DNA from: Warburgia ugandensis
Lineage: Eukaryota > Streptophyta > Magnoliopsida > Canellales > Canellaceae
Assembly (NCBI GenBank): GCA_035236585.1
Contig: CP141126.1
Coordinates: forward strand, 70,099,414-70,163,413
Length of the DNA: 64,000 bases
Direction of reading: 5' to 3'
In this document: positions 24,404 through 35,264 of the stretch, piece by piece
How positions within the stretch are numbered: position 1 is the first letter of the stretch
How the letters are laid out: each line of letters opens with the position of its first letter
Translations under genes and position numbers: made by a program
Notes under the pieces: generated by a model
Seen by the model: the letters and a program-made list of their open reading frames with translations, nothing else
What the model was told of the DNA's origin: nothing
The model's database searches: none

Positions 24404-25791
24404 TCTGTCAGGTTGGGGATGCTAAAATTCTTGCAAATTCTAGTTTTCTTTTAGTTTTTAGGTGATTTCCTTGGTTTTTCAAAAAATTGAAAAAATGAAA
24501 AATTTTAGGTCATTTCCCATACTATATTGTGAATTGGATTTTCTGAAGTATAATCTAGATAACTTTAGCTTACCAATGGAATTGAATATGATTAATTCAT
24601 TATTTTACTCATTTTCTAAAGTATTCCATGAAAGTAAAGTCTCAAATCATATTTGTACACGCAGCTGCATATCAATAGTCTAGATTACTAAGTGGCTATA
24701 ACTTAGAAATTCTAAAGAAATTCAGTGGAGACCTATAACCTAAGTGAGTTTTAGAGCCATTCATTTGTTTGGAGAGGTTATAAATATTCCTAATTTTCTT
24801 CAGCGTGCTTAAAGAAAATTGATCCCAAACTATTAAATTTGGTTAATTACCTGAATAATTAGAATATTACCTTTAAAATTCTGGAAGTTCATTGAATTTA
24901 ATAGATTATATGAAACCTAGAAAATGATTTAGGCCATCCTTGTTGTTAACCTAGAGACATAAAGCTTACCTAGAAGTATTTTTACCACTAGCTAGCCAAC
25001 TTGAGCCTTTTAATATAAGCCTTTTCTTTTGTCACCCAAATTACCCTTTACCCATATTAACACAATATAAATTATCCATTACCCTTTTTTTTTTTGAAAA
25101 ACTAAGTTAGAGATGAATGAAAGAAATATCTTTTAGTTGCAATTGAAGTTGAAAAGTGGATACCAAGAAAAGAAATATTCTTCAAAGTGAGACAAAAGAG
25201 AAAAAAGAGAAAAAAAGGAGAGAGAGTTTGAAGAATGCAAAGAAAAAGAAAAAGAAATATTCACTTCAACAAAGAAAAGAAAAATTGCCAACTTTATGAA
25301 GACATCTACTTATTTTTTGAAGAAACTTTGAATACCCTTATACCCTTTTCTTTGGCACCCTGTCCTAAGCCTATGTTCCGTCCAAGGTAATGGCATTTAT
25401 TCCAAAGGGATCAATACAAGTAAATTCCTTAGTAACTCCCGTTCTTCATGAGTATACGTGAGATATATTTGCTTTCATTGACTCTTCTCACATATTTCAA
25501 AAGAGATATGATTTGAACCCTCTATCTGAGAGACTTTATTTTTTAGCGTATGCCATTAGTAAGGATTGAGGTCAAAACATATTTCAAATGGAGTTCAAAA
25601 GTTAGAAGTCTACTTAGAAATAAAGATTATTCTATGTGTAGATTGTATATGCACACACTCACTCTGAGATCTGAGTTGAAATGGAATATTTTTAGCATAT
25701 GGGTAAGGTTTTGAATTATTCAGTCATCTTTATTAGTTTGCTAAAGTTGATGGATTTATTTAAAATAATTCTCTAAGAAAAAAAATGGAGA
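24404..25791 (+). mobile_element. ATH3 3' untranslated region and polypurine tract
   Basis: Non-coding. It ends in AAGAAAAAAAATGGAGA (about 25775-25791), a polypurine tract directly before the 3' LTR. An A/G-rich block near 25190-25290 stands out. No pol remnant is visible. Confidence 0.65.
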
Positions 25792-27194
25792 TGAATGCTA
25801 AATGGTTCAAATGATTCTAATTGGGTCCTATACGTTGCAAATTAATCGACTCAGGCATGGACGCTCCAGATTGAATCAAGGATATCAGATGAGGATGATG
25901 AAGTTTCATGGAAAAAGAGGATTTCGAAGAGTCCTAAGACAAAACAAATTTGAAGACTTTCTTCTTTCAAAATTTTAGCAAGACCAGGAAAGCTAGTGGA
26001 CCCCACCTATCTCTATCACTCTATCTCTTCTTCCTTCTCTTTCTCCTCTCTTTTCTCTCTTTTTCTCTTATCCCTCTCCTTTCTTTTCTCTCTCTCTCCT
26101 ATCTCTTTTTCTCCTTCTCTTATCTCCCTCTCTTTCACATGTCTCTCTCTCTCTCTCTCTTCTTATATTCCCCTTCTCCACTCCACAAAGGACGTTTTTC
26201 CCTCTTGGGAGGTGGGGGGGAGCTGGTTCTCCACACAATTTTCTCCTATCTCGTTTTTCCCATCTCCTTCTCTCTCATTCACATATTCCCTCTCTGTTTC
26301 TATCTCTCTTTTTCCCTCTCTTGTACTTTCCCTCGCACGCACTATCTATTCTTCTCCCTCTCTCTACTCTCTATTCTTTTCAACGCAGCACCACATCCCC
26401 ATCTCCTCTGCCAGTCGACGTCAAGACCACCCTGCCTCCTCCCACTCTTCTCGTTCTCTCACTCTTAATCTCTCTCTCTCTCACTCTCTCTCTCTTGCAT
26501 TTTCCATTTCTTACTTGTTTTCCAGCAAAACCCAAGTCATGTTTCCCTTGGAATTCCCTGTTTTGCCTTTTCCCCCAACATTTGCTTTCGAGGCGTCATC
26601 TTCTCCACTAGCCTGAACCAGACGATGCCTAGAAAGGCATTGTTGTTTCACAAACTAGTACCAGACGCTCTGGGGAAGAAAATCCATAACTGGGTTTCCA
26701 CCCCCACGTTCCTCCTTCTTCCTTCTTCCCCTTTCTTTTCTCCTCTTCTTCCCCATGTTTTCACCTAGTTTTTCGTTAAAAACCAGAAACCCCAAAAAAT
26801 TACAAGTTTGCCCTTGGCAGATCTCAAGATTTCCCAATGTGTCCTTAGACTAATTCCAACTGTGTCCTCACTTTAATTACATCTGTGTCCCTGTGCTATT
26901 CTGATTTTATTTTATTCACATTTTGACTATCCAAGGACAGTGCAATCCAGGACTGCTTATTTTGTTGCATTTTCTGTGTTTTTGGAATAAATAATTGTAT
27001 ACATTACAACAATTGAATAAATATGGATTTTATTTTATTGTTAGTTGAATTTTTCTATATTCTTTGTTTTGGTTCTTTTATTAATTAAATTTTATTGAAA
27101 ACTCCATCATTTTAAATCAAGTCCTCTGGGATCGACCCATACTTGCATAAGCTACACTACAATAGCTTGTGCACTTGCGGTTAAACACTCAACA
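25792..27194 (+). repeat. ATH3 3' LTR
   Basis: Starts after the polypurine tract and aligns with the 5' LTR from about 19844 to 21228; it is shorter than the 5' copy at its start. It ends GGTTAAACACTCAACA, then ATTCA (target duplication). The CT-rich tract is at 26005-26480, with a (CT)n run near 26142-26160. Confidence 0.83.
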
Positions 27195-28077
27195 ATTCAT
27201 AAATGTTTCCACCATATAATGATCTTCATTCTAGAATGTTTTCTTGCATGATACGTGCTTAATTCCATCTTTTCCATGTCTCATTGATTTAAGGATTTAA
27301 ATGTCATGCTAGTGAAATTTGTTAGAATGGATTGTTATGATTAATTTCCAACACCATACAATTCATGTTTCTTGAATTTTTTAGACCCAATTAGAGTGCT
27401 AGATTTCTTAGTTAATTATTGAGTTAGAGTGCTTGTTCTAGGATTTTAAACTAGTAAAATAGATCCATTCCTACCCCATGAATCATGTGTACCATTCCAT
27501 GGCTATACGCATGAAACTTGGATAGTTCTACTTTGATTGCTTGATTAGTGATAGTTTTCCTTTAGTTCTCTTTCTTAGTTGTAGTTTAGTTAGATTTCAT
27601 TGTTTACTAGTTTGAATCTTAATTAATTTCTAATTCTTAGTTTAGGAAAGTAATTGAATTGTTTCCTTCGAATAGTTATTAAATTTCATGTTTACAAAGT
27701 TTAGTTTAGGAAAGTAACGAATTTATTACTTAGTTTCCTTAGAATTGCATGATTTTGGAAAGTTGCTAAATTTCATTCGTAGGAATTTCTCAAACTAGGA
27801 ATGTTATAATTTTAGAAGGTTTTTCATTTGGAAAAGTTTTATTTTCATAAACCGTGTTTTAGAAAAGTTATTAAGTTTAGCATGTTTTAGCATCTTTCAT
27901 GTGTTAATCTTCATTTTTTATTTAATAAAAACTCCTTAACTTGTCTAGCTTAGATAATTTAAGTAAGGACCACTAATATCACATTCATCTGATTCCTCGT
28001 GGGATTGACCTCTTTGCATGAATTACTATGACTGATTCATGCACTTGCTAGTTTAACTTAAAATCACAAGAAGTTTT

Positions 28078-28095
28078 TAGCACCGTTGTTGGTGA
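28078..28095 (+). other. ATH2 primer binding site
   Basis: TAGCACCGTTGTTGGTGA, a decayed tRNA-Asp-type site, nine bases after the LTR end. Confidence 0.7.
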
Positions 28096-29300
28096 ATCAC
28101 AATGGTTTGTGTAGTAGATTTTAGGTTAGATTATTTATCTCTAGTCTAGGTTTAGGGTATATTATTTTAAGGTTTTGCATTGTTATTGTATTTATTTGCT
28201 ATTGTTCTCCTATTAACAATTACTATTTGATTTTTATGCTAAGGAAATTGGTAAAGGAGTGGTGCTAATCCTATGGGCCATGACTTTATCAACATAGATT
28301 AGGTTTTCACTGCGTTCCTAAACTAGGATTTGAGTGAAATTATAGTGAGGCCCATTAGAACTTTAATTTTAATTTTTAAATAGGTTGTAATAATATAGGG
28401 AAAGTTTGGAGTATGGTGTTCCACACTTGATCATCATTCGACCCCTCATTGTGAGCAATCCACTCCCAAATTTTAATTTTTAGGACAAAGTGCATTTATT
28501 GTAAAATTGTATATATAATGGTAGTATAAATCATATAGATTAGGGCTAAGCAATGATGTGTGTTGTAGAATACTTAGGATGGTTACATTAGTTCAACCAC
28601 CTATTTAACAAAGGTTAGCCTAAGCTCAATTGTAACCAAAGTATAGGCTGCATGGTTATAGTGTTCCGTTTGCTAAGGTGCTTGAACCTTTGTTAAGTAG
28701 TATATAGGTAGACATTAGTTTGATTTTTGTTTTGTATTGAATGTTTACAACTTTGTGGTGTAATGTATCACATTGTTAGTAAGGGCCCCATATGAACCCT
28801 CATAAGATAAGGATTGGATTTCATCACTAACTCCTTAGTCCACCTAGGTAATTAAATTAGATCCTTGTATTTTTTCGATCCCAGCCTTTGAACGTAATTT
28901 AAAATCAAGTAGAAAGAGACTTACGTTTCAAGCTTATAGGAACCTTTTTGAAAGGTTTGGTCTATTATCACTTTAGTGGCTTCTGAGCACTGTGGTTGTA
29001 ATGGGTGTCTTAAAATTCAAGTGATTTTTCCATGCCTTTCGTGGATGTTAGTTGATGTTTAAATGCTTCCTAACATAAGAATTGTATTAACCACTTTAGA
29101 GTAGAACCTAACTGGTAAGCAGTAGTCTAGCTTTGATTAAAGGATAAGCTATTTAGATTTAAGTCTAAGCATTACTACCCTACACATTATTAAAGATCAT
29201 CTAATAAACTCATTAGTAAGCTACTAGAATTCATTGTACTTCATTTAGCTTGGGACTAGCATTTGTTGTATACAATGATTAATTTCATTGTATACAAAGT
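28096..29300 (+). mobile_element. ATH2 leader
   Basis: Non-coding. The part 28775-29140 matches the ATH3 leader in order (GTAAGGGCCCC, GGATTTCATCACTAAC, CCACCTAGG, GTTAGTTGATG, AAGCAGTAGTC). Confidence 0.7.
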
Positions 29301-29987
29301 TGTGAATACAAGCCTATCATGATGGGGATAATGTTGATATATTAGATACATCAATGGATAGGATAGACCATGTGGAAACTCAATTGCTTAGGATGATAGC
29401 TTTTAGACAAGTTGCTCCACAACCTCAATACCATATTGACTATAACTATTCTGAGCCTCCATATTCCACTTTTTCATGGCCATCAAGTTCCACATACAAT
29501 GAATACCATCAGGAGCCAGTGGATGCATCCAATGCATTCACATGCCCTAGCAATGACTACTATCCTAAGACAAATTATAATGGATAGGCTAGGCATCATA
29601 AACAACGATGGTCTCAGGGTTATCAATCATACAAGGAAGAACCATCATGTCCCACCCTAATCAACATTATCATGAATATTCATATTATCAAGAACATCCA
29701 TCATGGGTTGTACCAGTCCAACCATTTAGTCCCCAAATGCTATAGAAATGTCATTAATATGAGTCATTTCCTCTACAACAAGAGGTACATCATTAGATGA
29801 GATGGAAAATATAGAATGTCTGCAATGACTTAGTGTAACCATGGATCGAAACCTTGCTGCAGTTATAAATTGGGCTAAGGACATGAAACAAATTAGGGAC
29901 GAGAGTAAAAGAACATTTGAAAGAATTTCAAGGTGGGAATTACCATTTCCTACTAAACCTTTAGAAATTTTCCCCAACCTTGACAAT

Positions 29988-30018
<31 letters not shown>

Positions 30019-31020
30019 AGGATGGAAATATCTTACAATCATTCTAAGCCACAAAGCCCACAACCATCCATAGAAACCTCCCACTCATATCTATTCGATC
30101 CATGTTCTGCTCCCCATTATGATTATGATGAAGAAACTTCCACTAATGAAGAAAATGAAACCATAGAAACATCCAACCTAAATCCTCTAAAATCATGTCC
30201 TATTTATTTTTATGAATTTGATGAAGACATCCATTGGAGTGGTGAATGAGTTGTCAAAAACTATGCTATTAATGAACACTTCTCAATGGCAAGCTAGAGT
30301 AGAACCCCATATAGAGCCTAAAATTCCAATTAAGCCTTGCAATGTAAAAGACTTACCTGATTGGGACCTACAAACCTTATTTGAACATTCACAAGATAGT
30401 CATGTAGTCCCGTTTGAAACTTTACCTGTGCCTACATAACAAGAAGAAGAAGAATCAGTTGATGTACTAACCCTACATCGGCCTACTCTAGGGTACGCCT
30501 TAGAAAATAATTAGGGTTTAAGAAAAACCATGTCCCCGCCTCTCATTTTATGAGAAGAACCTTTTTGGGAAGGGCAAAGTCAGCTTATACTCCTATTTTA
30601 GGACAATATAAGGGAAACTGAGGGAAAAGATAAACTTAATACAATGGTTATTATTCTCCCTAAAATTGGTCCAGAATGGGACAATTATTCTTGAATTGAT
30701 CCCAAGTAATTCACTGTGGATCAAAATGTTATTACATTACCACCATCTCAAAATACAAGGTGGAGGAATTATATTGATTATCATGAAATACTGAAAATGG
30801 GGGACCATCAATATGATTCCCCACAACTTAGAATTGTGGTGGGCCACGGTGTCTTAATGGTGCAACTAGCAACAATCTTTAGGTGGAGGCAATATATAGA
30901 CTACCGTAAGATTCTGAAGTGGCATGAGAAATCTTGTCAATTCATTGTTAGGATAAAGATTAGAAAAAATTTAGATGAACTAGCTTGGTCTAAGTTTATA
31001 TAGTTAGATTAGTTATAGGT
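29301..31020 (+). pseudogene. ATH2 gag-like and linker remains
   Basis: Open segments include a peptide with MDRIDHVETQLLRMIAF and Tyr/Pro/Ser-rich sequence (29354-29587); an acidic segment with poly-Asp, encoded by a (GAT)n run (29980-30249); and QWQARVEPHIEPKIPIKPC...DWDLQTLFEHSQ...VPFETLPVPT (about 30285-30439), which resembles the pre-RT linker of ATH1. The core gag domain was not recognised. A last segment (30716-31003) holds WRNYIDYHEIL and WRQYIDYRKIL, an internal repeat of unknown meaning. Fossil, broken. Confidence 0.6.
29989..30018 (+). repeat. (GAT)n microsatellite
   Basis: About ten GAT units, read as poly-Asp in the gag-like segment of ATH2. Confidence 0.9.
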
Positions 31021-32624
31021 CACGTCTAGTTGAACACGTTAAATTTAACACTTACAGGGACGCAACCCAAGGCTTTTTTTAGAAAATCTCATTATTCTAC
31101 ATTATCCTTTCTTCATTTAAGATTCCTATGTTTCAAAACATTGAGGACAATGTTCAGTTCACGTTAATGGCTGCAGATATACATAAGATTTCTAACTTTT
31201 CTAGTATTTTTGAAATTTACTTGAAAAAAATTCCTTTATAAAGATAAGAATTCAAGTTTTCTATATATTCAACTATCTATTTAACTTCAACTTATTAATA
31301 GAGTTGCATATAATTAGTTCATTATTTTATTCTTTTTCTAAAGTGTTTTATTAAAAATTAAACTTGAAACATTAATTGCACAAAATACTATATATAGTTG
31401 AAGTTAAAGAGAATATATAACTTAAAGATCCTGAAGAAGGTCTATGAAGACTTATAACCCAAGTGAGTTTTAATCCATTCTTTCTTTCTAAAGGTTATAC
31501 ATAAATTCAAAATTTTCTTTAGAGAACAATAATTCTTAATTGGTCTCATTATTTTTCATCTTAGTCAACTATTGAGAAATCACAAAATGACTATACCATA
31601 TATGTCTTAAGTTTATGATCAGTTTTAAGTTGTACTTATGTTATTTTCCACTAGTTAGCCCATTGGAGCCTTTTAAAATAAACCTTTCCTTTGTTAGCCA
31701 AACAACCTTTACCTGTATTGAACCCCTATAATATATCCATTACCCAATTGCTTTGAAAATATGTAGAGAAGATTGAAGAACATCTTTGGAAAAAGTATGA
31801 ACAATACAATTCAAGAGATGAACATTAAAAAGTTCAAAAAGAAGAAAAGTTCAAAAAGGCTATACACAAAGTCAAATGAAGAAGAAAAGAAAAAAAGATA
31901 GCTTAGAAAAGAAGAATGTTCACTCTTGCAAGGAAAAATGGAAAAGTTATGTCTACATTGATAGAAGACTTTTACATATTTTTCAGACAACCTTTGTTTA
32001 CCTTATATGCACATTCCTTTGGTAAACCTTACCTAAGCTTATGTTTCATCCTAATAGAAGTCCTAACTTGATCTTAGGAGATGTATGGCTTGGATATGGT
32101 TATAACAAAGCGAGGAATTTGGTAGAGTGTAACATTCTTAGTAGTTGATATCCTTTTATGAGATCATTATAATTCTTTCCAACTTATCATTCTTTTTTAT
32201 GAGATATGTGAGACTTTTGGACATGATGAACAATATTCCACTCACATATTAATGGGAGAGTGTACCTTTTTGAGTGATAAGTATATCCTATGAAAATTAA
32301 AGTCAAAGCAAACATTTGGACAATAATTTGGGTTATATTTTACTTGGGGACAATAATTATGTATTAGCTATAACACACACTTATTTTCTGAAGTTCAATA
32401 AAAGGGGATTTCTTTAGCTTAAGTGTAGGATATTGATCCTTTCTGTTCATCTTTATTACTAGGCTAAAGTTACGTACCTAATATAAGCTAAATAAAAGAA
32501 AATTTGTTCTCATATGAATAAAGGATTTTCACAAAAAAATTTAGAATTTTGCGGGTTATTAGTTTTTGTAATATGATTTTTCATATATTTTATTGGGGAC
32601 TAGAAAAATGCTGGTTTGGGGGTG
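31021..32624 (+). mobile_element. ATH2 3' untranslated region with hairpin and polypurine tract
   Basis: Non-coding. It carries AACATTGAGGACAATGTT at 31137-31154 (identical to ATH3) and ends in CTGGTTTGGGGGTG at 32611-32624, the G-rich tract before the 3' LTR. Nothing else was recognised. Confidence 0.65.
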
Positions 32625-33078
32625 TGGTAATGTAATAACTCAAAATTTTTGAGCTCTTTTGTATCACTTTATCAACTATATGTTTGTCATTTACTAAATT
32701 GATATAAATTAATTATTTTGAAAATTAATATATGAAAATAACTACATTAGATGTTCTATGTTAATTAAAAAATTGAAACAAAAGAATCTATGAGAGATAC
32801 CTACATAATTAGATTTTACGCTTGAAATGGAATCCAACGCCTCAAAGAACGCTAAAAACAAAGTTCATATGACCAAGTTATAGGCTTTTGAAGATGACGG
32901 GTATTTTTGTAAATTGAATTTAAGAACAAGAAGGACTGAAAACGTAGCGGATGATTTTGATAATGACACCACATCTCCTTCTCCACCGCCTTCTCCAACG
33001 CCATGCCCTTCCAACTGTCACACTGCACTGCCCTTGCAGTGCGGCACCGAAAAAAATGGCAGCACAGCCTTCAATGGC

Positions 33079-33086
33079 TATAAAAA
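33079..33086 (+). promoter_or_regulatory. TATA box of A2
   Basis: TATAAAAA in GGCTATAAAAACCCTCTCCC. Confidence 0.6.
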
Positions 33087-34536
33087 CCCTCTCCCCCTCT
33101 CCCTCTGATCATCCCTTCTCCTTTTCCTCTGGCTATTTCAGCCTAAGGTTCAGGTAGGCATAGGAGAAATCGCACCCACCAGTGAAGGGCACGATCTCAA
33201 GCTGCCCAAGTAAGACCCTCATCCCTCTCTCTCTGATTTTCTCCCCTCTCTAGTCTTCCCTCTCTTCTGACCCAGATCCATGCTGGATTTGGTATTTCTC
33301 GGCTAAAAATCACTGAGGAAAGCCTGGCTCAGCAACGCCTTCAGGCCTGCGCAGCATGCAGGTGCTGTCTCAGTTCAACCGGGATGCACGAGTGTCCTAG
33401 GAGCTATTACACACGTGCCCTCGCCAAAGATGCATCCGCGCAATGCCATCCAGGATGCATGCCTTGGCATGTCATTTAGGCATGTTCATGCATGCGACAC
33501 GGTCTTGGTCCGACTAGGACGCACACGTGGCCTGAGAACCGTGACGCACGGGCCTGGTATGGACAAATCTAGTTCATCCGTTGATTCGCGACATTAAAAA
33601 TGCAATTAAGGAGGCTATATAACTCCAATCGACGATTCGAAAGAACCGTTGCCTTCATATTAACGATGCAAACCCAATGGTACTATAAAAGTTGGGATCA
33701 AAGGACTATTTTATATGACTATAGCCTAGAAATTATAGAAATCTCATAGATATACAATATCAAAGATGATCAGATCTCATGAATTGATCCATTAGAGATG
33801 TTAGGAGATTAAGAGCTTAGGATCAACCCCACATTACATATATCCATCGTTGAATTATAGATTTGACCGTTCAAATCAAGTACAGACTTGTGCTAAGCAT
33901 CAGGACAGGCGATCTATGAGATGTAACCATTAAACATTAGATCTATACATGAGATCTAGCCTAGAAATGCATTTAAGCAATAATCTATAACCTAAAAGGC
34001 AAATCTAGCCATTAATCTATAAGTCTAAGTAATGATCTATAAAGGATGGAAAATGATACTTGAATCCTTGTTATCAATTAATATCTAGGATATCACAAAG
34101 GTGACTCAAGGTCGAGTAATGAAGAACGCGATTCAAGAGACATCGAGGTAGGTAGTCTGATACTACTAAGTTTTCAAATGCATTTCCAAGATCTAATTGA
34201 TTTATTTATTCCTGATGATCGTGTTTAGTATGCTTTTTGAGATATGATGTTTGCATAATGAGTATGTAGATTTTTCCTTATGATCTTGAATGCAATTGTT
34301 TGCATATTTGGTAAATAGTCTTTATATACGCACTGCATACATGTTTTGGAACTGGTTGCATAAATTGCACGATTTGTAATGATTGAGATTCGAAATGGAA
34401 TATAGGCATATTTATATGCATTGCTCGCATGTTTTGAAACTCATTACATAGATGGCATGATTTACAATGATAGATATTGGGGTTTCATGTATCTATATTT
34501 ATGGGCTATTGAGCCTAGTGGGCCTCCTGGCCTCTA

Positions 34537-34572
34537 CCACAAAAAGTGGATGGTATTACTGCCAAAATGGCA
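34537..34572 (+). other. Paired hairpins in A2
   Basis: CCAC AAAAA GTGG (34537-34549) and TGCCA AAA TGGCA (34560-34572). Stem bases differ from B2 and C but pairing is kept. Confidence 0.55.
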
Positions 34573-35182
34573 TTGTCCCTTCCTCGACTACTGTGGTAAA
34601 CACGAATGACCATTGGAGGTGTTCACAACACACTTTTTGAGGACAGCCATAGTCACTGTGGAGGCTATGGTGGGTTGGTCTCCAAATACCTGAGCCACAC
34701 GATTCCAGTTGTGTGCTGATCGTGAGCATAGTTGAACCTATGATTTTAGTTTTATCGATATGCATATAGCATTGAGATGGTCATATATGAGTACTCCTGA
34801 CCAGTTGGCTTGATGTGTTTGGAGAGACCCATGTGCATGATATCTATAGTGATGCTATTATCTGCTTTGACCGATTACTATTTTAAGAATTTCATAATTA
34901 TGATTAGTTTATGAGTCATTATGTGATTACTACTCTATGATTTTCGTGATAGTTATACGTTGATTTCTAGATTTTGATAAAAGCTTTCATGAGTGAAAAT
35001 GCGCAAACAAGCTTATGATTTATGCATAAAAAATGTATGTTTATACAAAAGGAATTGCATGATGTTTCACATGGAAAGCCTCTTTTGAAACCATATATGT
35101 CGCATATCATGTTTTCAAAATAGTGGTATCAGATCACCTACTGAGTATGAGGAATACTCACCCAAATATATTATTTTTATAG

Positions 35183-35264
35183 ATTAGCTCTACACAGGAT
35201 AAGAAGAAGCATTAGAAAATATTAGTGTTACGATCAAGTGAATGAAGAGAAGACAAATATAAAT
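35183..35264 (+). other. Exon-like segment in A2
   Basis: 82-bp segment between TTATTTTTATAG and GTAATT, with TACTCAC upstream. The donor is weaker than in A1. Confidence 0.35.

Larger units (their letters stand above)
19676..27194 (+). mobile_element. ATH3: gag-only Athila-like element inside the ATH2 LTR
   Basis: 5' LTR 19676-21228 (1.55 kb, TGTTAAGTG...CAACA), primer site 21235, leader, gag 22342-24158, hairpin at 24386, polypurine tract before 25792, and a shorter 3' LTR 25792-27194. Target duplication GTTCA (19671-19675) against ATTCA (27195-27199), confirmed by the uninterrupted ATH2 LTR copy at about 37408-37418 (TAGTTCATACTTG). No pol is present in the 4.6-kb interior. A stretch of about 225 bp of the two LTRs differs at about 9%, mostly transitions, suggesting several million years, depending on rate. 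Broken, though gag is fairly well preserved. Confidence 0.88.
17766..28068 (+). repeat. ATH2 5' LTR (interrupted by ATH3)
   Basis: Aligns with 32625-38257: same start, AATTAGTTACC, TTGATAC/TTGATAT, AGTTTCTCA, CCACCTTTG, the GGATTGTGGGCATTATG segment, and the GATTCCTCGTGGGATTGACC end. TATAAAT at 18568 follows GGGGCAC and is a candidate promoter. ATH3 occupies 19676-27194. Non-coding. Confidence 0.85.

Noticed and set aside
30716-31003. WRQYIDYRKIL as a reverse transcriptase motif (compare WRVCIDYRKLN)
   Set aside because: No other RT motif (catalytic YxDD region, RNase H) is found near it; the resemblance is probably chance.
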